Positions 33,065 to 40,628 of a DNA stretch of 64,000 nucleotides are shown here, one piece after another. Positions within the stretch are counted from its first letter, which is position 1, and every line of letters starts with the position of its first letter. The position numbers were made by a program, and so were the translations under genes. The stretch is from JBBRRP01 sp964609655 (GTDB lineage: Bacteria > Myxococcota_A > Polyangia > Polyangiales > Polyangiaceae). Under the pieces are notes generated by a model. The model made no database searches. It was not told the origin of the DNA and saw nothing but the letters and a program-made list of their open reading frames with translations. The stretch lies in the NCBI GenBank assembly GCA_964609655.1, contig CAZSUA010000002.1:1-64000 (forward strand), given 5' to 3'.

Positions 33065-33835
33065 TCAGCCGCGCCGAAATGAGTGGAGATGCTGGCGAAA
33101 GTAAGCCGTCCAGCCTTCTTTCGGGTAATCTGCATCGGGGAGGCCGTATGCTTCTGGCTGATGAGCGGGTAAATAGGCGGTGCCGAAAATCCAATCCCAG
33201 ATCGCAAGCTTGGTGCCGAAGTTCTTGCCGGGGGCCGCGACATCCCGGGCGTGGTGCCAACGATGCATCTCCGGACCGTTCAGCACGTACTGAAGCTTGC
33301 CGCTGCGAACATTGATGTTCGCGTGGATGTACATGCCCCAGACCGCGTCGAGCACACCCTTCGCCGCAATCACCTCGGGGGCTGCTCCGAGCAGCACCAT
33401 CGGTGCGAACTCAATCGTTTGGTTGATCAAGATCTCAAGTGAATGGGAACGGGCACCCGACAGCCAATCCACGTCTTTCACCGAATGGTGCGCTTCATGC
33501 AAACGCCACAGAATGTCTGATTTGTGTTGCAAACGGTGAAAACAGTAGATGTAGAAATCATGGACGACAAAGAAGAAGAGGAGCTGCAACCACATCGGCC
33601 AGGAGCTGACGAAGCCCCGCGGGATGAATGCTGCGTGGCTTTGGACCCCGTAAATGATCGCGCCGATGACCAAACTCAGAACATAACTCTGCGCGAGCGC
33701 GTAGCCTAAGAGATCGGTGAAGAGCCCGGGGCGAAAAAGACGTTGCTTGGGCTCGTAGGGGCTTCGGCGCTCCAATCCAATCAGAATCGCGGCGCCTGTT
33801 ACGATCAGGCCCGCGCTGATGATACCGCTATTCAC
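33065..33835 (-). CDS. Fatty acid hydroxylase / sterol desaturase superfamily membrane protein
   Basis: A 256-residue membrane protein with the three histidine clusters of the diiron hydroxylase superfamily: HDFYIYCFHR (H92, H100) with H104, HEAHH (H113-H117) and HRWHH (H191-H195) with H171. Two to four membrane segments flank them. These enzymes hydroxylate or desaturate lipid chains at the membrane; the substrate is unknown. The GTG start at 33835 has GGAGG 5 nt upstream. It is the last gene of the minus-strand glycan operon and may modify a lipid carrier or lipid anchor, though a separate role is possible. Confidence 0.8.
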   Translation of the reverse strand: MNSGIISAGLIVTGAAILIGLERRSPYEPKQRLFRPGLFTDLLGYALAQSYVLSLVIGAIIYGVQSHAAFIPRGFVSSWPMWLQLLFFFVVHDFYIYCFHRLQHKSDILWRLHEAHHSVKDVDWLSGARSHSLEILINQTIEFAPMVLLGAAPEVIAAKGVLDAVWGMYIHANINVRSGKLQYVLNGPEMHRWHHARDVAAPGKNFGTKLAIWDWIFGTAYLPAHQPEAYGLPDADYPKEGWTAYFRQHLHSFRRG

Positions 33836-33881
33836 AGAGTCCCTCCGAGCAGTGTTTGCGCTGATTCCAAGTTGCGATCCG

Positions 33882-34865
33882 TTAACGCTCGACGTGCTCG
33901 GTGGAAGCTACGCGCCGCAGCTTCTCACGATAGGGAATTTCGCTCTCGTAGACCCGCTTGATGCCGTCGCCACGCGCCTTCTCGATGTCTCGGATCTGAG
34001 CGACGAGCTTTTCCATTCCACCGAGCTCCACTGAGGCTGCGTGATCGGTGCCCCACATGGCCCGGTCGAGCGTGATGTGGCGTTCGACGAAAGTGGCGCC
34101 GATTGCCACCGCAGCCCAGGTGGGCGCGAGGCCCGTTTCGTGCCCCGAGTAACCGATCGGGCAGGTGGGATATCGGAGCTTCAAAGTCTGAATCATACGC
34201 AGATTGAGCTCCTCAACGGGGCATGGATAGGTCGAAGTTGAGTGAGCAATCAGAAGGTTATGAAGTCCCAAAGCCGACACGGCAGTGTGAACTTCGGCGG
34301 ACGTAGACATTCCGGTTGAGAGGATAGCCGGCCGGCCGGTGGCCTTGATCCGTGACAAAAGGTCCATGTCGGTCACGGACGCTGAGGCGATTTTGTAACA
34401 GGGGGGCGCCAGCTTCTCGATGAAGTCCACTGATTCGTCATCCCAACATGATGCAAACCAATCGATGCCCTCAACTCGACAGAATCGATCGAGCTCCCGG
34501 TACTGCGCCTCGTCGAACTCCATGCGGCGCTTGTAGTCGATGTACTTCATGCGACCCCAGGGCGTATCGCGCTGGATATCCCATTGGCCGCGGGGCACGC
34601 ATGTTTCGGGGGTGCGCTTCTGAAACTTCACGGCATCGCAGCCGGCACGTTTCGCGCCTGAAATCAGCCGTTTTGCGATTTCGATATCGCCATTGTGATT
34701 GATCCCGATTTCGGCAATCACATAAACCGGCTCATCTTCGCCCACGCTACGATTGCCAATTCTGACACTAGGATGCAGCTTGTTTGGCTCTGGCAAGCGA
34801 GCCCGCATGACTGGGTGGCGGACCATCTCATCCAACATTTGGCTTGTCACTTGGCTTGTTGTCAT
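33882..34865 (-). CDS. NeuB-like nonulosonate synthase lacking the SAF domain
   Basis: A 327-residue (PEP-condensing) TIM-barrel enzyme of the N-acetylneuraminate/legionaminate synthase family. Typical segments are VYVIAEIGINHNGDIEIAKRLI, DAVKFQKR, DWFASCWDDESVDF, YKIASASVTDMDLL, LIAHSTSTYP, YSGHETG and the VERHITLDRAMWGTDHAASVE motif. It would condense PEP with an aldose to a 3-deoxy-2-ulosonic acid. Known NeuB proteins of about 345-350 residues end in a SAF (antifreeze-like) domain of about 60 residues; here the protein stops just after the barrel. The ATG at 34865 overlaps the KdsC-like stop (ATGA). Confidence 0.85.
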   Translation of the reverse strand: MTTSQVTSQMLDEMVRHPVMRARLPEPNKLHPSVRIGNRSVGEDEPVYVIAEIGINHNGDIEIAKRLISGAKRAGCDAVKFQKRTPETCVPRGQWDIQRDTPWGRMKYIDYKRRMEFDEAQYRELDRFCRVEGIDWFASCWDDESVDFIEKLAPPCYKIASASVTDMDLLSRIKATGRPAILSTGMSTSAEVHTAVSALGLHNLLIAHSTSTYPCPVEELNLRMIQTLKLRYPTCPIGYSGHETGLAPTWAAVAIGATFVERHITLDRAMWGTDHAASVELGGMEKLVAQIRDIEKARGDGIKRVYESEIPYREKLRRVASTEHVER

Positions 34866-35392
34866 GTGTGCAACTCCTGTCTCAAACTTAAGATCCAATC
34901 GGCGAACTCTCGGAAAGCACCTTCGCCACCTTTGCGGTGGGTTAATTTATGCACGATACGTGCCACCTCTGACACGGCATCGCTCGGCGCACCAACCAAA
35001 CCGACTTCTTCAACAAGCTGCATGGCGCCGAGGTCGTTGACGTCGTCGCCAATATAGGCAACTTCGTCCAGTCGAAACTGGGCATCCTCGAGCAACTCGG
35101 GCAACTTGAGAGCCTTATCTTGAACTCCCATCCAGACCTGCGTGAGCGTCAGTTTGCGCGCACGACGGATCGCAATCTGGCAATTTTCTCGTGAAAAATA
35201 GGCCGTTTCTATGCCCGCTTGACGGAGTAGCTCCGTGCCCATCCCGTCACGCAGGCTGAAGCGCTTTAGCTCCTCGCCCCGCTCGCTGTAATAGACCTGC
35301 GCCGGAGTGAGCACCCCATCGACATCGCTCACCACCAGGCGGATGCGCCGTGCGCGTGAACCAAGCTGCTCAGCTGAGAGCATTCTCACCAT
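34862..35392 (-). CDS. KdsC-like HAD phosphatase (YrbI family)
   Basis: A HAD phosphatase of about 176 residues with the nucleophile motif VVSDVDGVLT and the late GDDVNDLGAM motif, lacking a cap domain as in KDO-8-phosphate phosphatase or YrbI. The segment LRDGMGTELLRQAGIETAYFS is the usual YrbI N-terminal continuation. It would remove the phosphate from the NeuB-type product. The ATG at 35392 is chosen over a TTG at 35401; it overlaps the end of the SDR gene. The stop overlaps neuB-like. HAD phosphatase fused to or beside NeuB is typical of nonulosonate pathways. Confidence 0.85.
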   Translation of the reverse strand: MVRMLSAEQLGSRARRIRLVVSDVDGVLTPAQVYYSERGEELKRFSLRDGMGTELLRQAGIETAYFSRENCQIAIRRARKLTLTQVWMGVQDKALKLPELLEDAQFRLDEVAYIGDDVNDLGAMQLVEEVGLVGAPSDAVSEVARIVHKLTHRKGGEGAFREFADWILSLRQELHT

Positions 35393-36201
35393 GCGGTCCA
35401 ACCCCCGTCGACCACCAAATTCGCTCCCGTCATGTACGAAGATGCGTCGCTCGCCAAGAAAACCAGTGCGCCCCGATAGTCCCCCTTATCAGCCATCCGT
35501 TGCAGCGGCACGCGAGAAGAGTAGTTTGTTTGAAAATCTTCGTCCTGTGCGTTCTGTACACCGCCCGGCGACAGCGAATTCGCGCGAACGCCGCTCGCTC
35601 CGTAGTAAGACGCCAAGAATCGAGTGAGCTGCAAAAGACCCGCTTTGGATACTGGGTACGCTGGAGACTTGAAGAAGCGCTGTTTCCCCTCGCGATCCAG
35701 GTAAAGGTTCTGTTGTGGAGCAACCAGCCCGTAGGTGGAGGCGATGTTGATGATGCTGCCTCTCTTCTGCGCTGCCATGCGGGGGGCGATGCTTTGACAG
35801 CACAAAAAGGCGCCCGTCAGGTTTACACGCAGCAGCTTTTCCCAGGATTCTAGCGGATAGTTTTCAAAGCGGCTGAGCTCAAGGGCGAGCTTTGGCGACT
35901 CCACTTTATCATCAATGGCGGCGTTATTCACCAGGATGTCCACCCGGTCAAAGCGCTTCAAAACGTCCGCTGTCATAGCCGCAACGGACTCCGCGGCTCC
36001 GACATCGACCCCTACCCCAAACGCCCGCCCTTCATACGCCTCCGCAAGTTCTCCGGCGTAAGTGGTCGTTGCTGCATGGTCCAGGTCAGCCACCACGACG
36101 CTGGCACCAGCTTCAAGCAGGGCAGAACAGTGTTCCCTTCCCAAGAGCCCCATCGCGCCGGTGACGATGGCTACACGATCTTTAAGGTCAAACGGTGTCA
36201 T
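35386..36201 (-). CDS. SDR-family oxidoreductase
   Basis: A 271-residue short-chain dehydrogenase/reductase with TGAMGLLG nucleotide binding, NNAAID (catalytic Asn region), ASTYG, YPVSKAG active-site Tyr/Lys and the GVRANSLSPGGV loop. The sequence resembles PtmA-like dehydrogenases of flagellin-glycan and legionaminic acid loci, but I assign that by memory and context only. It is the middle gene of the minus-strand glycan operon. It likely reduces or oxidises a keto group of a sugar intermediate. It overlaps the HAD phosphatase gene by 7 nt. Confidence 0.8.
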   Translation of the reverse strand: MTPFDLKDRVAIVTGAMGLLGREHCSALLEAGASVVVADLDHAATTTYAGELAEAYEGRAFGVGVDVGAAESVAAMTADVLKRFDRVDILVNNAAIDDKVESPKLALELSRFENYPLESWEKLLRVNLTGAFLCCQSIAPRMAAQKRGSIINIASTYGLVAPQQNLYLDREGKQRFFKSPAYPVSKAGLLQLTRFLASYYGASGVRANSLSPGGVQNAQDEDFQTNYSSRVPLQRMADKGDYRGALVFLASDASSYMTGANLVVDGGWTAW

Positions 36202-36263
36202 GCAGCTGGTGAACGGGATGTTGGCTTAACAAAGTGACAGGAGCAAGGAGTTATCGCGACAAG

Positions 36264-37568
36264 CTAACGAGTTTTACGAAACACGGGCTGGACAGGTTTC
36301 CCCATTATGTCCGACTCGAGCGTCCCCTCCCGGTGAGCACGCTCAAGCGAAGAGAGCGCCAACGCATAGGCAGAAAGAATGTGGTCAATGTCTTCGGGCT
36401 GGTGCGACAAGCTCATGTTGTGGAAGCCACTCCACAACACGCCATGGCGGATCAGTTCCTGCTGGATCAGCGACTTGGCAAGCAGCGGATCGATGGCAGT
36501 CTCGTCGAACGTGACCATACTGCGGCACGGTAGGCCCACGGCTCGGGTGAAATTCAGGCCTCGGCTCGCGGCGAGCTCATTATATCCCGTCTTTAGGCGT
36601 TCCCCCATCTGCGCCAGGTGCTCCGGCACGCGTTGGTCACGGAGCTCCAGAATGGTGGCTTTGGCTGCTGCGAGTGAAAGGGCCTCCCCACCAAAGGTTG
36701 TGTAAAAGAAGACATCATCTTCGAAGAGCTGCATCACGTCGCGTCGACCGCAGAGGACACTGAGAGGCATGCCGTTGGCGATCGCTTTGCTAAAGCAGGC
36801 TAGGTCCGCCTTCACATCGAAGTATTCTTGGGCGCCACCGATGGCGATCCGAAAGCCAGTCCACATCTCGTCGAAAATGAGCAGTGTACCGTTCTCGGTG
36901 CAGAGCCTGCGGAGCTCGGAGAGAAAGCCAGCTTGGGGCTGCTCGAACAATACGGGCTCGAGGATCACGGCTGCCACGTCACCATCCAGCACGGCCTTCA
37001 CCGAATCCAAGTCGTTGTACGTGAACTTCCGCGTTAACCCCTGAACTTCAACCGGTACACCACGGCTCCTCGGCGTCGTGCCGATGTACCAATCGTGCCA
37101 GCCATGGTACCCACAACAAGCCACCGCGCTGCGACCGGTGAAGGCGCGTGCAACCCGGACCGCTGCACTGGTTGCGTCGCAACCCGTCTTGCTAAAGCGC
37201 ACCATTTCGGCTCCCGGAACGCATCCTTGGATGAGCTCCGCCACCTCGACTTCGAGTGGATGCACGAGGGAAAAGGTGATCCCGTCCTCAAGCTGGGCAC
37301 GCACCGCTGCGTCGACTCGATCATAGGCGTAGCCAAGGGAAACGGGGCCAACCGCCATGGTAAGGTCTATGAACTCGTTGCCATCAACATCCCAAACGCG
37401 ACACCCTTTCCCACGACGCAGGAATTTGGGTGCGACGCCATCAACATACTGAGTCGCCCCCTTGGCAAGCGTTTGCGTTGCACCGGGTATGCACGCTTTC
37501 GCGCGTTCATACCACGCCTCGGAGTGGCTAATGTTAGGGAGTGGACTGTCGGAGCTAGGACGATGCAT
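36264..37568 (-). CDS. Class III (glutamate-1-semialdehyde-type) aminotransferase
   Basis: A 434-residue PLP enzyme with the GSA-aminotransferase signature. It shows GATQTLAKGATQY near the start, D233 in IFDEMWTGFR, and the PLP lysine K261 in FSKAIANGMPLS. It is not hemL-like in context; genes of this class in surface-polysaccharide loci form amino sugars. The ATG at 37568 is preceded by AAGGA at 6 nt; longer frames upstream lack family sequence. It lies 17 nt after the SpsF-type nucleotidyltransferase gene. The exact sugar acceptor is unknown. Confidence 0.85.
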   Translation of the reverse strand: MHRPSSDSPLPNISHSEAWYERAKACIPGATQTLAKGATQYVDGVAPKFLRRGKGCRVWDVDGNEFIDLTMAVGPVSLGYAYDRVDAAVRAQLEDGITFSLVHPLEVEVAELIQGCVPGAEMVRFSKTGCDATSAAVRVARAFTGRSAVACCGYHGWHDWYIGTTPRSRGVPVEVQGLTRKFTYNDLDSVKAVLDGDVAAVILEPVLFEQPQAGFLSELRRLCTENGTLLIFDEMWTGFRIAIGGAQEYFDVKADLACFSKAIANGMPLSVLCGRRDVMQLFEDDVFFYTTFGGEALSLAAAKATILELRDQRVPEHLAQMGERLKTGYNELAASRGLNFTRAVGLPCRSMVTFDETAIDPLLAKSLIQQELIRHGVLWSGFHNMSLSHQPEDIDHILSAYALALSSLERAHREGTLESDIMGKPVQPVFRKTR

Positions 37569-37584
37569 CTCGATCCTTCTTTGT

Positions 37585-38403
37585 TCAAGGTGAGCCTGAG
37601 ACCCAGTTGAGGGGTCCGTTGGGTGGGCCAAAAGTCTTGAGTTCGTGCAAATGATTCTGTTGCCAACACGACCCCAGGTGTTTGCGATTAATGTCTTGAA
37701 GCTCGGGCGCTCGGCCGAGAAGGTCGAGGATCTGTTCGAGTGAGAAAGCGGGACCCAACGCGGGCAACAGGCGATCAAACACGGCACTGATGAATTGGTA
37801 ATCCTCCACATAGTCGAGGACAAATCGGTGGGATTGAGCGTAATTATGGCCTGTTTCCCAAGTCACATTAGAAACGCGAAACCGGCCTGAATTCTCCCAA
37901 ATGAAAGGCGTGGTGTGTTCTCGTTCGAAGGGCCGCTCCGCTTCTTGCCACGCGGACGTCAGCGCCGACCGCGTCATCACTTCGACGTCGTTACCATCGG
38001 GCCACGTGGGAGGCAGGAGATTGGTGACGAAGTCGTATTCGCCCAAGTGCGCGAGAAAATATTGAAGAACACGATCGATGGCTGCCGGATCGATGAGGGG
38101 GCAGTCCGAAGGGATCTTGATAACCGCGTCGGCATTATAGTGAATGGCAGCTTGGTAGTGACGGTCCAGAACATCGAGCGGATGGCCACAAAAAACTTCG
38201 ATCCCGCGCTCGACGCACAGGTCAACAATGGGCTTGTCTTCGGGAAGATCCGTGGTCGCTACCGCCAGCTGAAAGGGGGACTTCGCGGCCCGTACCCGTT
38301 CCAACATACGCACGAGCGCGGGCTCCCCCGCTAGCGGGAGCAGCACCTTGCCTGGGAGCCGTGAGGATCCGAGACGTGCCTGGACAACCAAGAGCAGCTT
38401 CAC
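37585..38403 (-). CDS. SpsF-type nucleotidyltransferase (CMP-sugar synthetase-like)
   Basis: A 272-residue protein starting at GTG 38403 that overlaps the preceding stop (GTGA). It carries the cytidylyltransferase signature VVQARLGSSRLPGKVLLPLAG, then LDRHYQAAIHYNADAVIKIPSDCPLID. This is the SpsF/KdsB-like family that activates nonulosonic-type acids as CMP-sugars. It encodes the likely activation step for the NeuB-like product. The C-terminal 90 residues, with YVEDYQFISAVFDRLLP, are a typical SpsF helical extension. Confidence 0.85.
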   Translation of the reverse strand: MKLLLVVQARLGSSRLPGKVLLPLAGEPALVRMLERVRAAKSPFQLAVATTDLPEDKPIVDLCVERGIEVFCGHPLDVLDRHYQAAIHYNADAVIKIPSDCPLIDPAAIDRVLQYFLAHLGEYDFVTNLLPPTWPDGNDVEVMTRSALTSAWQEAERPFEREHTTPFIWENSGRFRVSNVTWETGHNYAQSHRFVLDYVEDYQFISAVFDRLLPALGPAFSLEQILDLLGRAPELQDINRKHLGSCWQQNHLHELKTFGPPNGPLNWVSGSP

Positions 38404-39389
38404 GCCGCCACTCCTCGCTGCTGCTGCAACGCACTCTTCCCCAAGAGTTCCCGGCACACTTGCGCAATTTTCTTGGCAGCTTGGCCATTCTGTTCCGGCA
38501 CGAGCTCCACCAGATCTTCCATCCGGTGATACGAGTGGCACTCTTTGCCGAGCGCTAACCCAACAAACACGACCGATGAGTATTGCGTGATCAACACTTC
38601 CGAATTGGCAATCATCGCGTTGGTGTCCCCATTCGAAAAGACGAGCGCTCCGGGAACCCAACGGTTGATTTCCGCGGTCGCTCGTTTCACGTTTTCATTG
38701 GGGTGCAGCTTGAAAATCATCGGCCGCCCTCCAGACTTCTCAATGGCCCATTGAATGAACACGGAGCGCTTGTCGAGCTTCAGCGTCTCACGCGCATCCG
38801 AGGTGCAAACCAGAGCGTATCCGCGATGTGGAAAATCATTTTTGAGGTGCGCTGCACAGTTGTCGAAATTGGGAATGCCCGTCACGACGAGCTTGTTTTC
38901 GTCGACTCCGCGCCCAGCAAAGTAACGCTTGTAGCCTTCGCTTGCCACGCAGAAACGGTCGTAGGCGTGGCTCAATCCAGTGGTGGCCGTGCCAGCAATC
39001 CAATGCGGGAGCGACGGAAACTTCCGAACCAGATAGCTGAACATATTGTCGGGATCCGGGATACCCTCCTGCACAAGGAGGATTGGAAACTCGCGGATGT
39101 TGTCTGGAACCACAACGTCTGAGCACGTCACCGCTAACTCGTAGTCACCGCGGCGTCCGTGCAGATCTATATTGAGCTCATGGCGCTCCAAGTAGTCCAT
39201 ACAGCGCCGGGTTAACTTGGTGCCGCCTATCGAAAACTCACACAAGCGAGCCTTGCGGGCAAAATCGAGGATCGGCCCGCCGTAGTAGGGCGTGTAGAAC
39301 GCCTCGACTTCCGGCAGTTGGGCGGCAATTTGATGCAGCTGCGTCGTTTGGTTGATAGAACCACAGATAAAAAGGACACGAGAGGACAT
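38400..39389 (-). CDS. GT-B-like glycan or polyol-phosphate transferase
   Basis: A 329-residue cytoplasmic protein with two Rossmann-like halves. The second half carries FKLHPNEN (HP motif), NSEVLITQYSSVVFVGLALGK, a layout seen in CDP-glycerol/polysaccharide and KpsS-like transferases. A sugar substrate cannot be read off. The ATG at 39389 follows the upstream membrane protein's stop by 5 nt. In the context of a NeuB/SpsF pathway it could transfer the activated ulosonic-type sugar, which is inference. The start is fixed by the first strand MSSRVLFICGSINQTTQ. Confidence 0.6.
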   Translation of the reverse strand: MSSRVLFICGSINQTTQLHQIAAQLPEVEAFYTPYYGGPILDFARKARLCEFSIGGTKLTRRCMDYLERHELNIDLHGRRGDYELAVTCSDVVVPDNIREFPILLVQEGIPDPDNMFSYLVRKFPSLPHWIAGTATTGLSHAYDRFCVASEGYKRYFAGRGVDENKLVVTGIPNFDNCAAHLKNDFPHRGYALVCTSDARETLKLDKRSVFIQWAIEKSGGRPMIFKLHPNENVKRATAEINRWVPGALVFSNGDTNAMIANSEVLITQYSSVVFVGLALGKECHSYHRMEDLVELVPEQNGQAAKKIAQVCRELLGKSALQQQRGVAA

Positions 39390-39394
39390 AACTG

Positions 39395-40447
39395 TCAGTT
39401 GACCGAAGTAAGAGTGGGTTCGAGGGTTAGAATGGGTCGTTTTCGGGCGAGACACGCGTAGCCGAGGCACGCCCAAATCAATTCTTTGCTGCGCTTCAGG
39501 ATGCTGAACGCCGCACCCGTCTGGACGGGGTCCGGGACTCCGAGCGCGCCGAAAAACGTGACGTATCCGAGATCCTGAATGCCGATCCCTGCGGGCACCA
39601 TGAAGGCGAGGTTACGGGTCAAGGCCAGCAGCACTTCAAAGCCCACCACCTCCGCGAAACCGAGGTGCACCGAAAGAAGACGCAAGATCAGGAGTGTTTC
39701 CAGGGATTCACACAGCCAGGAGCCAACGTATGGCCCGACCATTCGCAGCGTGATTCTCTGTGAGAAGAACCTGGTGAGGCCTGTGTCCGTTCCAGAAAAG
39801 TGCGTTTGGGAAGAGGATAGGGCGGCGCGCAAGCGGCGGCTTGGAATTCCGAGCAACCGTTTCCAGAGCTGCGTGGCAACAGCGCCTTGACGCAGGAGTG
39901 ACCCAGCAAAACACACGCCAGACCCCAGGATCACCGCGGCAGCCAGGGGTAGCCACATGAGTACGGGCGAACCGATGAGGTGCTGCGAGGCTCTCCCGAG
40001 CGCTTGATGCCCAATCACAAACGAGAACAACAGAAACCAAGCCTGAGACAGGATCAGCAGGTACTTGCGCGCCGCCACCGAAGCGACACCAATTCCCCAC
40101 GGAACGCCCAATCCCTTAAGCAGGAGCGGCGTGGCAGATTCGGACCAGAGCGGGCCGAGCGGTAGCGTCTGCGAAAGCGCTTCGGTCTTGATGCGCACCA
40201 TCAGGATTGCGAGCACGGGCACGCGTTGACCCATTCGCTGAATTGCCCGGACCCAGCCCCAGCTATCAAGGGTCAGAGAAACCAATTGCGGAAGCAGAAT
40301 GAGTGGCAAAAAGGCCCAGGGGGCTTGGCGAAGGACAGATGCCACGCCGCTCGCCTCAGCCGTGCGAAACGTCCAGATTGACAGTCCGACGGCGAGAAGG
40401 ACTCCAAGGACCGCAAGGGTGGCATGACCGAGCGCCTTTGGACGCAT
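39395..40447 (-). CDS. Lysylphosphatidylglycerol synthase TM-region-like (UPF0104) membrane protein
   Basis: A 350-residue protein with about eight membrane segments of the LPG-synthase TM / UPF0104 superfamily (LSLTLDSWGWVRAIQRMGQRVP, TEALSQTLPLGPLWSESATPLL, ALTRNLAFMVPAGIGIQDLGYV). Members occur in polysaccharide and glycolipid loci as flippase-like or accessory proteins. It is the first gene of the minus-strand glycan operon and starts at 40447, facing the transketolase across about 180 bp. A role in exporting a lipid-linked glycan is inferred. Confidence 0.75.
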   Translation of the reverse strand: MRPKALGHATLAVLGVLLAVGLSIWTFRTAEASGVASVLRQAPWAFLPLILLPQLVSLTLDSWGWVRAIQRMGQRVPVLAILMVRIKTEALSQTLPLGPLWSESATPLLLKGLGVPWGIGVASVAARKYLLILSQAWFLLFSFVIGHQALGRASQHLIGSPVLMWLPLAAAVILGSGVCFAGSLLRQGAVATQLWKRLLGIPSRRLRAALSSSQTHFSGTDTGLTRFFSQRITLRMVGPYVGSWLCESLETLLILRLLSVHLGFAEVVGFEVLLALTRNLAFMVPAGIGIQDLGYVTFFGALGVPDPVQTGAAFSILKRSKELIWACLGYACLARKRPILTLEPTLTSVN

Positions 40448-40628
40448 GCGTGCACCTTAGGTTACCAAAACGACGATTGTGTCACAGTTCGACAACGTAT
40501 TCGTCTCACGAATCATGAAGCCTCCGTGTTTGACCCATCGGCCAGGTAGCCGGTCTGCGTTCAGATCTTCTGTAAACTTCACCGTAAAGTCGTGGTGTTG
40601 TCACGGTTGGTAGGCTACCCGATGCAGC
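40448..40628. promoter_or_regulatory. Divergent promoter region of the glycan operon and transketolase
   Basis: 181 bp between two divergent start codons. It contains GTAAA repeats around 40573-40590 and TTGTGTCACAG near 40478, but I cannot assign promoter boxes with confidence. Promoters for both directions must lie here. Confidence 0.35.

Noticed and set aside
32896..33243. N-terminal extension of PstS
   Set aside because: Lipobox and AGGAGG place the start at 32895; the upstream frame is basic and Pro-rich without signal character.
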